Shown one piece after another: positions 25,895 through 34,540 of a DNA stretch of 64,000 nucleotides. Below the pieces are notes generated by a model. It worked only from the letters and a program-made list of their open reading frames with translations. It searched no databases and was not told the DNA's origin. The translations under genes were made by a program, and so were the position numbers. Origin of the DNA: Pseudomonadota bacterium (GTDB lineage Bacteria > Myxococcota_A > Polyangia > Polyangiales > Polyangiaceae); the NCBI GenBank assembly GCA_023428245.1, contig JAEYYX010000102.1:1-64000 (forward strand), written 5' to 3'. How positions within the stretch are numbered: the first letter of the stretch is position 1; the number at the start of each line of letters is the position of its first letter.

Positions 25895-26263
25895 ATGATT
25901 CAGGTAGAGTCCGTCCTCAACGTCGCCGACAACTCCGGCGCCAAGGTCGTCAAGTGCATCAAGGTGCTCGGCGGATCCCGTCGTCGCTATGCGAGCCTCG
26001 GTGACGTCATCGTGGTCTCGATCAGCGAGGCGATGCCGAACAGCAAGGTGAAGAAGGGTTCGATCGCCAAGGCGGTGGTCGTCCGTACGGTGAAAGAAAA
26101 CCGTCGCGCCGACGGCAGCTACATTCGTTTTGACGAAAACAGCGCCGTCATCATCAACGCTCAGCGTGATCCCGTCGGGACGCGCATCTTTGGACCGGTG
26201 GCTCGTGAGCTGCGTGCGCGCAAGTTCATGAAGATCATCTCGCTCGCTCCGGAGGTCTTGTAA
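25895..26263 (+). CDS. rplN: 50S ribosomal protein L14
   Basis: The product is 122 residues, the standard length. It starts MIQVESVLNVADNSGAK and contains GDVIVVSISEAMPN and RIFGPVARELRARKF. It forms an intersubunit bridge and is the binding surface for the silencing factor RsfS. GGGGAGGAG lies before the ATG, and the stop overlaps rplX (TAATG). Confidence 0.98.
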   Translation: MIQVESVLNVADNSGAKVVKCIKVLGGSRRRYASLGDVIVVSISEAMPNSKVKKGSIAKAVVVRTVKENRRADGSYIRFDENSAVIINAQRDPVGTRIFGPVARELRARKFMKIISLAPEVL

Positions 26264-26580
26264 TGAACCGCTTGCGTGTAGGGGACCAGGTTCTGGTCAC
26301 CGCTGGTAACCACAAGGGTAAGAAGGGCCGTTTGGCGAAGATCGACCTCGAGAGTGGTCGCGTGATCGTCGAGGGCGTGAATCTGGTCAAGCGCCACGTC
26401 CGCGCCACGAGTGAGTCGGCCGGCGGCATCCAACAGAAGCCCGCACCGATCGCCATCTCAAACGTCATGCCGCTCGATCCGGAGACCGGCAAAGCCACCC
26501 GCGTTCGTTTCGAGACGCGAGATGGCAAGAAGGTCCGCGTCGCGCAGAGCGGCGCCATCATCGCGAGCGCAGAAAGCTAA
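26263..26580 (+). CDS. rplX: 50S ribosomal protein L24
   Basis: The product is 105 residues with the KOW motif GDQVLVTAGNHKGKKGRL. The ending GKATRVRFETRDGKKVRV is typical. L24 initiates large-subunit assembly at 23S domain I. It is coupled to rplN by a TAATG overlap and ends 6 bp before rplE. Confidence 0.97.
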   Translation: MNRLRVGDQVLVTAGNHKGKKGRLAKIDLESGRVIVEGVNLVKRHVRATSESAGGIQQKPAPIAISNVMPLDPETGKATRVRFETRDGKKVRVAQSGAIIASAES

Positions 26581-26586
26581 ACCGAC

Positions 26587-27147
<561 letters not shown>

Positions 27148-27168
27148 CTCGGAGGACCAAGAAGAAAT

Positions 27169-27354
27169 ATGGCACGTGCATGTCAGTGGGCGAAGATGAA
27201 TCGCCCCCCCAAGTTCTCCACCCGCCAAGTTCGACGCTGCTTTGTCTGCGGTCGGTCGAAGGCGGTCTACCGTGACTTCAAACTCTGCCGACTCTGCCTG
27301 CGCAATATGGCGCTCAAGGGTGAGCTTCCCGGTGTGACCAAGGCTAGCTGGTGA
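27169..27354 (+). CDS. rpsN: 30S ribosomal protein S14, zinc-binding (type Z)
   Basis: The product is 61 residues. It is the short zinc form: CFVC at residues 24-27 and CRLC at 40-43 provide four ligands. The longer zinc-free type is about 100 residues. The family tail LRNMALKGELPGVTKASW is complete. It is preceded by CGGAGGACC and lies between rplE and rpsH as usual. Confidence 0.98.
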   Translation: MARACQWAKMNRPPKFSTRQVRRCFVCGRSKAVYRDFKLCRLCLRNMALKGELPGVTKASW

Positions 27355-27363
27355 GGTGAGACT

Positions 27364-27765
27364 ATGATGACCGATCCCATCTCCGATATGCTCGCTCGGC
27401 TCCGTAACGCCGCCATGGCTCGCCATGACGTGGCGCGGATTCCCGCGAGCCGCATCAAGAAGAGCATCGCTGAACTCCTTCAGCGCGAAGGCTATATCTC
27501 CTCGGTCAGCGAGGACGAGGTTGGCCCCGAGCGTCGCAAGACGATCACCGTCGTTCTCAAGTATGGCGGCGACAAGTCCTGCGCTTTCGCGGGCATCCGC
27601 CGGGTCTCGAAGCCCGGACGACGCGTCTACGTCGGCCACGGCTCGATCCCGCGCGTCCTGAACGGCCTCGGTGTTTCGATCCTGAGCACGTCTCATGGAC
27701 TCATGACGGACAAGGAAGCTCGCCAGAAGAAGGTGGGCGGCGAACTGCTCTGTGAGGTTTGGTAA
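27364..27765 (+). CDS. rpsH: 30S ribosomal protein S8
   Basis: The product is 133 residues. MTDPISDMLARLRNA and the C-terminal ILSTSHGLMTDKEARQKKVGGE are diagnostic. S8 binds 16S rRNA helix 21. In E. coli it represses the spc operon; whether that applies here is unknown. ATG ATG at 27364 leaves the exact start ambiguous by one codon. The stop overlaps rplF (TAATG). Confidence 0.98.
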   Translation: MMTDPISDMLARLRNAAMARHDVARIPASRIKKSIAELLQREGYISSVSEDEVGPERRKTITVVLKYGGDKSCAFAGIRRVSKPGRRVYVGHGSIPRVLNGLGVSILSTSHGLMTDKEARQKKVGGELLCEVW

Positions 27766-28346
27766 TGTCGACGACTGCAGCTGATATTCGTCTGTCTCGC
27801 GTTGGGAAGCGGCCTGTCCCGCTCCCCAAGGGCGTGACCGTGAACCTCAAGGACGGAAGCATCGACGTCCAAGGTCCCAAGGGCAAGCTGACGCGCGCGC
27901 TTCCGAGCGGCGTGAAGCTCGAGAAGGACGGCGACAACATCCAGGTCACCGCGGATGCGGTTGGCGCGGATCACGCTCGCCTCCAGGGTCTCGGCCGTGC
28001 GCTGCTCGCCTCCTGGGTGAAGGGCGCAGCCGAAGGATACGAGCGGATCCTAGAACTCCACGGTACTGGTTACCGTTGTGAGCTGAAGGGAAGCACGATC
28101 CACTTCAACCTCGGCCTTTCGCACCCCGCTACCTTCGACGTCCCCAAGGCGATCGAGGCGGAGATTCCGAAAGATTCGAAGGGTACCGTGCTCATCCTCC
28201 GCTCTGCGGACAAGGAGCTGATCGGCCAGGCATGCGCCACGATCCGTCGGCTTCGTCCCCCGGAGCCTTACGGGGGCAAGGGCATCCGTAACCGTGGCGA
28301 GCAGATTCGCCGCAAGGCCGGCAAGACCGCCAAGGGCAAGAAGTAA
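27765..28346 (+). CDS. rplF: 50S ribosomal protein L6
   Basis: The product is 193 residues from ATG 27765, which shares one base with the rpsH stop. A GTG at 27759 gives two extra residues and is less likely. SRVGKRPVPLPKGVTV, EGYERILELHGTGYRCE and PEPYGGKGIRNRGE are L6 hallmarks. The protein sits near the GTPase centre. It is slightly longer than E. coli L6 (177) because of a basic C-terminus. Confidence 0.97.
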   Translation: MSTTAADIRLSRVGKRPVPLPKGVTVNLKDGSIDVQGPKGKLTRALPSGVKLEKDGDNIQVTADAVGADHARLQGLGRALLASWVKGAAEGYERILELHGTGYRCELKGSTIHFNLGLSHPATFDVPKAIEAEIPKDSKGTVLILRSADKELIGQACATIRRLRPPEPYGGKGIRNRGEQIRRKAGKTAKGKK

Positions 28347-28364
28347 TCGCTCAGGAACAGGAAC

Positions 28365-28724
28365 ATGGCAAAGAAGCTCACTGGGCGCGAGAAGCGCAAG
28401 TATCGCATTCGGCACAAGATCAGCGGGTCGGCGGAGCGTCCGCGGCTCACGGTGTTCCGCAGCGCAAGTCACATCTATGCTCAGGTGATCGACGACGTTA
28501 CGGGCACTACGCTCGCTTCTGCGTCGACTCTGTCTCCCGACCTCAAGGGCAGCCTCGGGGATGCGGACAAGACGGAGCAGGCCAAGAAGGTCGGCGCCCT
28601 CATCGCCAAGGTCTGTGCTGAGCGAAAGATCGAACAGGTCGTCTTCGACCGAAACGGTTTTCTGTACCACGGTCGCGTCAAGGCGCTGGCGGATGCAGCG
28701 CGAGAGGCCGGACTCAACTTCTGA
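28365..28724 (+). CDS. rplR: 50S ribosomal protein L18
   Basis: The product is 119 residues with a basic N-terminus (MAKKLTGREKRKYRIR), then SAERPRLTVFRSASHIYAQ and the end VVFDRNGFLYHGRVKAL. It binds 5S rRNA with L5. Length and order match the family. Confidence 0.98.
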   Translation: MAKKLTGREKRKYRIRHKISGSAERPRLTVFRSASHIYAQVIDDVTGTTLASASTLSPDLKGSLGDADKTEQAKKVGALIAKVCAERKIEQVVFDRNGFLYHGRVKALADAAREAGLNF

Positions 28725-28757
28725 GCCAGGGTCGACGAGAGAGAAAGAACGGTAAAG

Positions 28758-29342
28758 ATGGCATTCGAGAATTTCGACGAGGACAAGCTCAAGGAGCGCG
28801 TCATCCACATCAACCGCGTGGCCAAGGTGGTCAAGGGCGGACGCCGCTTCAGCTTCTCCGCGCTGGTCGTGGTGGGCGATGAGAACGGCCACGTCGGCAT
28901 CGGTTTCGGGAAGGCCAATGAGGTCCCCGAGGCGATCCGTAAGGGCAACGAGCGTGCTCGGAAGAACCTGTTCCGCGTGCCCATGATCGGTCGCACGATC
29001 CCTCACGACATCGTCGGTCGCGACGGCGCCGGTAAGGTTCTGCTTCGTCCGGCAGCTCCCGGTACTGGCGTTATCGCCGGTGGCGCGGTGCGCGCGGTGC
29101 TCGAGTCGGCCGGCATTCAGGATGTCCTGAGCAAGTGCATCGGCACGAACAACAAGAACAACGTCGTCCACGCGACGGTGGCTGCTCTTCGTCAGCTCCG
29201 CACGGCCGAGCGCGTCGCTCGCAGCCGCGAGAAGCAGATGGACGAGGTGGCCTCTGATTATCCCGTGGCCGCAATGGTGGCGCGGGGCATCCAGGCTTCT
29301 CACCAAGCAGAAGCACCGAGCCTTGATGGAGGTGCTCAATGA
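28758..29342 (+). CDS. rpsE: 30S ribosomal protein S5
   Basis: The product is 194 residues. INRVAKVVKGGRRFSFSA is the double-stranded RNA-binding part, and VGIGFGKANEVPEAIRKG and PAAPGTGVIAGGAVRAV follow. S5 acts in decoding fidelity. It has a C-terminal extension of about 25 residues compared with E. coli (166), ending QASHQAEAPSLDGGAQ. The stop overlaps rpmD (ATGA). Confidence 0.98.
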   Translation: MAFENFDEDKLKERVIHINRVAKVVKGGRRFSFSALVVVGDENGHVGIGFGKANEVPEAIRKGNERARKNLFRVPMIGRTIPHDIVGRDGAGKVLLRPAAPGTGVIAGGAVRAVLESAGIQDVLSKCIGTNNKNNVVHATVAALRQLRTAERVARSREKQMDEVASDYPVAAMVARGIQASHQAEAPSLDGGAQ

Positions 29343-29521
29343 AACTCGAAGTGAAGCAAACGCGTGGATTCGCCGGTCGCCCTGAGGCGCAGCGTGAAAT
29401 CCTGCGCGGCCTCGGCCTTCGCGGGATTGGTTCCCAGGTCGTGGTCGACAACACGCCGTCTTTCCGCGGCATGATCAAAAAAGTTCTTCATCTCGTCGAC
29501 GTGAAGGAGATTTCTGCATGA
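29339..29521 (+). CDS. rpmD: 50S ribosomal protein L30
   Basis: The product is 60 residues. LEVKQTRGFAGRPEAQREIL and LGLRGIGSQVVVDNTPSFRG fit L30. It overlaps both neighbours by 4 bp (ATGA at each end), so rpsE-rpmD-rplO is tightly coupled. Confidence 0.96.
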   Translation: MKLEVKQTRGFAGRPEAQREILRGLGLRGIGSQVVVDNTPSFRGMIKKVLHLVDVKEISA

Positions 29522-29991
29522 GCCAAGTTCTCTCTCGCCTCAGCCCGCCCGCGGGCGCCCGTCACAAGGAGCGCCGTCTCGGTCGTGGTACCGGCAGCAA
29601 CATGGGCAAGACCTGTGGCCGTGGCCAGAAGGGTCAGAAGGCTCGCAGCGGCGGCGACATCCATAAGCTTCACTTCGAAGGTGGTCAGACACCCTTGCAG
29701 CGTCGCCTCCCAAAGCGCGGCTTCCGGGTCCCGTTCCCCAAGAAGATCGTCGGCGTCAACGTCGGCGACCTCGAGATCTTCGAGGCTGGCAGCACTGTCG
29801 GCGAGGCGGAGCTGCGTGCTTCCCGTCTGGTCCAGGGACGCGGCGTCTTGATCAAGATCCTCGGAGACGGGGAGCTGACCAAGAAGCTGAACGTCAGCGC
29901 GCACCTCTTCAGTGGTACCGCTAAGGAACAGATCGAAGCCCTCGGTGGCTCTACCACCGTGCTCGGCGGCGAGCAGTCGGAATCCGCGTAA
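29518..29991 (+). CDS. rplO: 50S ribosomal protein L15
   Basis: The product is 157 residues. The Gly/Arg-rich N-terminus RLGRGTGSNMGKTCGRGQKGQK with KARSGG is characteristic, as are LQRRLPKRGFRVPF and the LVQGRGVLIKILGDG core. It is a late-assembly large-subunit protein. It lies directly before secY, the universal order. Confidence 0.97.
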   Translation: MSQVLSRLSPPAGARHKERRLGRGTGSNMGKTCGRGQKGQKARSGGDIHKLHFEGGQTPLQRRLPKRGFRVPFPKKIVGVNVGDLEIFEAGSTVGEAELRASRLVQGRGVLIKILGDGELTKKLNVSAHLFSGTAKEQIEALGGSTTVLGGEQSESA

Positions 29992-30016
29992 GGTCTAGGG
30001 AAGGCTCGAGGATCAG

Positions 30017-31327
30017 ATGTTTCAGGGATTCGAAAATATCGGCAAGGTGCCTGAACTGAGGCGCCGCGTCATATTTTCGCTCGTCGTGGTCGCGCTCTAT
30101 CGATTGGGCGTGTTCATCACGACGCCCGGCGTCGATCGTTCGGTCATGAAGAGCCTGATCGAGAAGCAGGGTGGCCTGCTCGGTATGCTCAACATGTTCT
30201 CGGGCGGCGCGCTCGAGAACCTCTCGATCTTCGCCCTCGGCATTATGCCGTACATTTCGGCGAGCATCATCATGCAGCTCATGGGGCTGCTCGTGAAGTC
30301 CGTCGAAGAGATGCGCAAGGAAGGCGAGTCCGGCCGTCGCAAGCTCGAGCAGTACACTCGGTACGGCACGATCGTGCTCAGCATGGCTCAGTCGTACCTG
30401 CTCGCGACGCAGCTAGAAGGCCAGAACATCATGGGCCAGGGCGACCTCGTCGCCGATCCCGGCTGGACCTTCCGGCTCATGACGATGCTGACGCTGACGA
30501 CTGGCACCGCGCTCATCATGTGGCTCGGTGAGCAGGTGACCGAGCGCGGCATCGGAAACGGTATCTCGCTGATCATCTTTGCCTCCATCGTGAGCGGCAT
30601 TCCGACGGCCGTGACCCAGTACTGGGCCGGCACCGGCGGCGACGTCGAGCCGCTGACAGTGATCCTCTTGCTCGGCCTGATCCTGGTGGCGATTGGGATT
30701 GTTGTCTTCTTCGAGAAGGCTCAGCGTCGTATCCCGATCCAGTACGCGCGGCGCCAAGGCGCCCGGCGCATCTACGGCGGCGAGACAGCGCACCTGCCGC
30801 TCAAGGTGAACATGGCGAGCATGATCCCGCCGATCTTCGCCTCGTCGCTTTTGCTCCTGCCGGCGACCCTCGCCAACATGGACATCCCGGGCATGCAGAT
30901 GTTCAGCGGGATTTTGAACCGCGGCGACTGGGTCTTCCATACGCTGTTCGCGGCTTTCGTTATCTTCTTCGCCTTCTTCTACACGGGCATCACGTTCCAA
31001 GCTGTGGATGTGGCCGAGAACTTGAAGAAGCAGCAGGCGAACATCCCCGGGATTCGCCCCGGTCGTCAGACTGCCGAGTACCTCGACGGCATCGTCGGCC
31101 GACTCACGGTGGGTGGATCCTTGTACATCGCCGCGATCTGCGTGGTTCCCGCGATCCTGGTTCAAGCATTGCGCGTTCCGTTCCAGTTTGGCGGTACGAG
31201 TCTCATGATCGTGGTCGGTGTCGCGCTCGAGACCGTGAACCAAATTGAAGCTCACCTCATCACCCAGAGTTACGAAGGCCTGACGGGCCCTCGAGTCACT
31301 CGACTCAGCGGGAGGCGCCCGGCTTAA
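30017..31327 (+). CDS. secY: protein translocase channel SecY
   Basis: The product is 436 residues with about ten membrane helices. LFALGIMPYISASIIMQL, the loop with GARRIYGGETAHLPLKVN, and the C-terminal cytosolic ARDRPGRQTAEYL-like loop (here PGRQTAEYLDGIVGRLT) are SecY features. It forms the protein-conducting channel with SecE and SecG. The final helix is followed by a short basic tail, SGRRPA. Length is standard. Confidence 0.97.
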   Translation: MFQGFENIGKVPELRRRVIFSLVVVALYRLGVFITTPGVDRSVMKSLIEKQGGLLGMLNMFSGGALENLSIFALGIMPYISASIIMQLMGLLVKSVEEMRKEGESGRRKLEQYTRYGTIVLSMAQSYLLATQLEGQNIMGQGDLVADPGWTFRLMTMLTLTTGTALIMWLGEQVTERGIGNGISLIIFASIVSGIPTAVTQYWAGTGGDVEPLTVILLLGLILVAIGIVVFFEKAQRRIPIQYARRQGARRIYGGETAHLPLKVNMASMIPPIFASSLLLLPATLANMDIPGMQMFSGILNRGDWVFHTLFAAFVIFFAFFYTGITFQAVDVAENLKKQQANIPGIRPGRQTAEYLDGIVGRLTVGGSLYIAAICVVPAILVQALRVPFQFGGTSLMIVVGVALETVNQIEAHLITQSYEGLTGPRVTRLSGRRPA

Positions 31328-31348
31328 CGGCCGCGCGAGACTCAGGTT

Positions 31349-31981
31349 ATGCGGATTGTACTCGTTGGACCGCCCGCGAGCGGCAAAGGAACTCAAGCGA
31401 ACGTCCTCACGGAGCGTCTCGGTGTCCCGAAGATTTCGACGGGCGACATGCTGCGCGCTGCTCTGGCTGCCAAGACCGAGCTCGGCTTGAAGGCGGCTGA
31501 GGCGATGAACTCGGGCAAGCTCGTGCCGGACGATGTCGTGATCGGGCTCGTCGAAGAGCGCATCAGCCAGGCGGACGCCCAGAAGGGCTTCATCTTGGAC
31601 GGTTTCCCCCGTACGGTTCCCCAGGCCGAATCCCTGGCCGCGACTCTCGAGAAGAGCCAGACCCCGCTCGACGCCGTCGTCCAAATCGACGTTTCGCGGG
31701 ACCTTTTGATCGATCGCGCTACCCTCCGGCGCACGGACAAACGGACTGGACAGATATACCACCTGAAATATAATCCGCCCCCCCCTGACGCCGAGCTCGA
31801 ACACCGAGCCGACGACCAGGAGGAAACGGTGCGGGCTCGCCTCGATCAATACGACGCGATGACCGCGGCGCTCTTGCCCTACTACGAGGCGAAAGGTCTC
31901 TTGGTTCGGGTCGACGGCTCAGGAGCGCCGAAGGGAGTGACCGAAGAGATCCTTCGCTTGCTCGATGAGCGAAAGAGCTAA
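31349..31981 (+). CDS. adk: adenylate kinase
   Basis: The product is 210 residues. P-loop GPPASGKGTQAN, AMP-binding STGDMLRAA and GFPRTVPQAESL are present. The LID region TDKRTGQIYHLKYNPPP lacks the four Cys of zinc-type enzymes, so it is the long zinc-free form. It interconverts ATP, AMP and ADP. It follows secY by 21 bp. The methionine aminopeptidase gene (map), often found after adk, is absent here. Confidence 0.97.
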   Translation: MRIVLVGPPASGKGTQANVLTERLGVPKISTGDMLRAALAAKTELGLKAAEAMNSGKLVPDDVVIGLVEERISQADAQKGFILDGFPRTVPQAESLAATLEKSQTPLDAVVQIDVSRDLLIDRATLRRTDKRTGQIYHLKYNPPPPDAELEHRADDQEETVRARLDQYDAMTAALLPYYEAKGLLVRVDGSGAPKGVTEEILRLLDERKS

Positions 31982-32001
31982 GAGCTCTTGATGTGAGTTT
32001 C

Positions 32002-32018
32002 GGGTCCTTACCGGACCC
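32002..32018 (+). promoter_or_regulatory. stem-loop in the infA leader
   Basis: GGGTCC-ttacc-GGACCC is a 6-bp stem between adk and infA. A second possible stem, CCTCC-tcgcgc-GGAGG, follows about 15 bp later. Neither has a T-run. They may be processing, attenuation or translational control elements for infA-rpmJ-rpsM-rpsK. Confidence 0.4.
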
Positions 32019-32089
32019 TAATGAGAGAGAGACCTCCTCGCGCGGAGGCAAGTAGAGAATCAAGGAGAGACGGAGACGAAGCGAGAGAA

Positions 32090-32290
32090 ATGACAGAAGC
32101 TAGAGGGACGGTGATTGAGGTGCGACCCAAGCTCCTCTACCGGATCCGCCTCGAAAGTGGGGCGGTGGTCACCGCGGGTCTTGGACCCACCCTTCGGCAT
32201 CGCATCGCGAGGCTCATCGTCGGAGACGGCGTCCTCGTCTCAGTCTCAGAGAGAGACCCGCACCGCGGGCAAATCGTGGAAAAGGCCTAA
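32090..32290 (+). CDS. infA: translation initiation factor IF-1, divergent
   Basis: The product is 66 residues from ATG 32090 (MTEARGTVIEVRPKLLYRIRL). An earlier ATG at 32021 would add 23 Arg/Glu-rich residues not found in IF-1. The S1/OB fold pattern is visible (GTVIEV, YRIRLESGAVVTA, GDGVLVSVSERDPHRGQIV), as is the position between adk and rpmJ. However, the usual GKMRMNYIRI segment is replaced by PTLRHRIARL. It is either a diverged IF-1 or an IF-1 paralogue. Confidence 0.85.
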   Translation: MTEARGTVIEVRPKLLYRIRLESGAVVTAGLGPTLRHRIARLIVGDGVLVSVSERDPHRGQIVEKA

Positions 32291-32345
32291 GCGAACCCCC
32301 AACGTAGGATGAACCCCGGGCGAATCCGGGAATGAGGATAGACCG

Positions 32346-32459
32346 ATGAAGGTGCGACCCAGCGTGAAGAAGATTTGTGACAAGTGTAAGGTGATCCGCC
32401 GCGCTGGCGTCGTGCGCGTCATCTGCGATAACCCCCGCCACAAGCAGCGCCAGGGCTAA
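32346..32459 (+). CDS. rpmJ: 50S ribosomal protein L36, zinc-binding
   Basis: The product is 37 residues, starting MKVRPSVKKICDKC. Cys11, Cys14, Cys27 and His32 form the zinc site of the C+ type. The end CDNPRHKQRQG is typical. It lies 55 bp after infA and ends 9 bp before rpsM. Confidence 0.97.
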   Translation: MKVRPSVKKICDKCKVIRRAGVVRVICDNPRHKQRQG

Positions 32460-32468
32460 GGAAATTTT

Positions 32469-32828
32469 ATGGCACGTATTGCAGGTATCGATCTCCCCCG
32501 GCGCAAAGCAATCGCTTACGCCCTCCCCTACATCTACGGCATCGGGCCGAAGACAGCGCTCGAGATTTGTGAGAAAGCCGGGATCCCGGTGGACAAGAAG
32601 GTGGACGACCTGAGCGACGCTGAGGTGAAGTCTCTCCGCGATACCATTGAAGGCGGCTACAAGGTTGAAGGTGACGCTCGCCGCGAGGTGCAGCAGAACA
32701 TCAAGCGTCTGATGGATCTCGGTTGTTACCGTGGTCTCCGTCACCGCAGGGGGCTTCCTGCCCGCGGTCAGCGCACGCACACGAACGCCCGAACGCGCAA
32801 GGGTCCGCGCCGCCAGGTAAGGAAGTAA
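32469..32828 (+). CDS. rpsM: 30S ribosomal protein S13
   Basis: The product is 119 residues. MARIAGIDLPRRK, YIYGIGPKTALEICEKAG and the basic tail RGLPARGQRTHTNART with KGPRRQVRK are diagnostic. It contacts the P-site tRNA through the C-terminal tail and forms bridges with L5. Confidence 0.98.
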   Translation: MARIAGIDLPRRKAIAYALPYIYGIGPKTALEICEKAGIPVDKKVDDLSDAEVKSLRDTIEGGYKVEGDARREVQQNIKRLMDLGCYRGLRHRRGLPARGQRTHTNARTRKGPRRQVRK

Positions 32829-32847
32829 TCCGAGAGGTATTTGAGCT

Positions 32848-33240
32848 ATGGCAGCCAGCAAGAAGCGCGTTCAGCGCAAAGTCGTCAAGAAGAATATCCC
32901 GAGTGGGATCTGTCACATCCAGTCGACGTTCAACAACACGATCGTGACGATCACCGACATCAGCGGTAACGCGATCTCCTGGTCGAGCGCTGGTTCTCGC
33001 GGTTTCAAGGGCTCTCGGAAGAGCACGCCCTTCGCGGCGCAGCTCGCTGCCGAAGAGGCCGGCCGCAAGGCAATGGACCATGGCATGCGCCAGGTCGCTG
33101 TGTTCGTGAATGGTCCCGGCTCTGGTCGTGAGAGCGCACTCCGCGCTCTGCAGCAGGTTGGCTTCCGCGTCACCCTGATCCGTGACGTGACCCCGATCCC
33201 CCACAACGGCTGCCGCGCTCCGAAGCGCCGCCGCGTGTGA
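32848..33240 (+). CDS. rpsK: 30S ribosomal protein S11
   Basis: The product is 130 residues. QSTFNNTIVTITDISGNAISW, shortened here to its core FNNTIVTITD, and the tail IPHNGCRAPKRRRV identify S11, the platform protein near the mRNA exit. The usual next gene, rpsD, is absent; 238 bp separate it from rpoA. Confidence 0.98.
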   Translation: MAASKKRVQRKVVKKNIPSGICHIQSTFNNTIVTITDISGNAISWSSAGSRGFKGSRKSTPFAAQLAAEEAGRKAMDHGMRQVAVFVNGPGSGRESALRALQQVGFRVTLIRDVTPIPHNGCRAPKRRRV

Positions 33241-33478
33241 GGCTCGGCACAATCCTTTGAGTGTTACCCGTACGTGAGTGCGGGATTCGACAAGGAGGCA
33301 CCCGAGTGGTTCCTCCTTTCGGCTTAGCGGCCCCTCCTGGTGGGTCTTTGAGCGAAGTTTGACCAGGAAACGCGGGCAGGCCGCGGAGTCGACCGAGGGA
33401 GCGGGTTCCCCGGCGGCTCGGGACGGCCGCGCGAGGTAGCCCGAAGGGGCGAACAGAAGAAAGGTAGAGGAACCGAAT
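33241..33478 (+). promoter_or_regulatory. structured rpsK-rpoA gap in the usual place of rpsD
   Basis: These 238 bp contain no reading frame resembling S4. A strong hairpin, AAGGAGG-c-ACC-cgagt-GGT-t-CCTCCTT, spans 33292-33318; its left arm contains a Shine-Dalgarno-like AAGGAGG that the right arm would hide. The rest is GC-rich and ends with GGTAGAGGAACC before the rpoA ATG. It may be a promoter or leader for rpoA-rplQ, an RNA processing site, or the scar of rpsD loss. Confidence 0.45.
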
Positions 33479-34501
33479 ATGGGTGCACAAATGATGAGCC
33501 GCAACTGGCGCGATCTGATCCGTCCGAAGGCGATCCAGCTCGATCCCGAGACTTCGACCGAATACTACGGTCGCTTCGTGTGCGAGCCGCTCGAGCGTGG
33601 CTTCGGTACCACCATCGGAAACAGCCTCCGCCGCGTTCTTCTGGCCTCGCTCCAAGGCGCTGCCATCACCGCGGTGCGCATCGACGGTGCGCTTCACGAG
33701 TTCACGACGATCCCCGACGTGGTCGAGGACGTCACCGACATCATCCTGAACCTCAAAGAGGTTGTCTTCCGCGCTGAGTCGCCGCGCACCTATACGGTCC
33801 GCCTCGAGAAGGAAGGCCCCGGCCCTGTCACCGCTGGTGACATCAAGCTCGTCGATGGTCTGACGGTCCTGAATAAGGACAAGGTCGTGGCCAGCCTCGA
33901 CAAGAAGGGCCCGCTCTCGATGGAGCTCACCGTGGGCGTCGGCCGCGGTTACGTTCCCGCCGAGCGCAACAAGACCCCGACCATGCCGATCGGCAGCGTT
34001 CCGATCGACTCGCTGTTCTCGCCGGTCCGTAAGGTCAACTACACCGTCCAGAACGCGCGCGTTGGTCAACAGACCGACTACGACAAGCTCATCCTCGAGG
34101 TCTACACGAACGGCGCGGTCAAGCCCGCCGACGCTGTCGCTTTCGCGGCAAAGATCCTCAAAGAGCAGCTCTCGATCTGGATTAACTTCGAGGAAACCGA
34201 CGAAACCTCGTACTCCGCGGGCAGCGGCGACGACGCTCCGATGAACGAGCACTTGTTCCGTTCGGTTGACGAGCTCGAGCTCTCGGTTCGCTCGGCGAAC
34301 TGCCTGCAGAACGCGAACATCCAGCTCATCGGTGAGCTGGTGCAACGCACCGAGCAGGACATGCTCAAGACGAAGAACTTTGGCCGCAAGTCGCTCAAGG
34401 AGATCAAAGAGATCCTCGGCACGATGGGCCTCTCGCTCGGTATGAAGCTCGAGAACTGGCCGGGCATGCTGGAGCGCTGGAAGCAGAGTCAGGGCGCCTG
34501 A
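33479..34501 (+). CDS. rpoA: RNA polymerase alpha subunit
   Basis: The product is 340 residues. The N-terminal assembly domain has GRFVCEPLERGFGTTIGNSL, with LRRVLLASL and GAAITAVRIDGALHEF. The C-terminal domain has ELELSVRSANCLQNANIQ, followed by TKNFGRKSLKEIKEIL, which binds UP elements and activators. The RBS is GTAGAGG. It is followed 39 bp later by rplQ. Confidence 0.98.
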   Translation: MGAQMMSRNWRDLIRPKAIQLDPETSTEYYGRFVCEPLERGFGTTIGNSLRRVLLASLQGAAITAVRIDGALHEFTTIPDVVEDVTDIILNLKEVVFRAESPRTYTVRLEKEGPGPVTAGDIKLVDGLTVLNKDKVVASLDKKGPLSMELTVGVGRGYVPAERNKTPTMPIGSVPIDSLFSPVRKVNYTVQNARVGQQTDYDKLILEVYTNGAVKPADAVAFAAKILKEQLSIWINFEETDETSYSAGSGDDAPMNEHLFRSVDELELSVRSANCLQNANIQLIGELVQRTEQDMLKTKNFGRKSLKEIKEILGTMGLSLGMKLENWPGMLERWKQSQGA

Positions 34502-34540
34502 GAGGCGCGAAGCACCCCGAGAACCTGAGGACGAACGAAG

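Noticed and set aside
32021..32089. An earlier ATG that would extend IF-1 by 23 residues.
   Set aside because: The extension is Arg/Glu-rich, overlaps the leader hairpin region and is not a feature of IF-1 proteins.
33241..33478. A hidden rpsD gene between rpsK and rpoA.
   Set aside because: At 238 bp the gap is far too short for S4 (about 200 residues) and no S4 motif appears in any frame.
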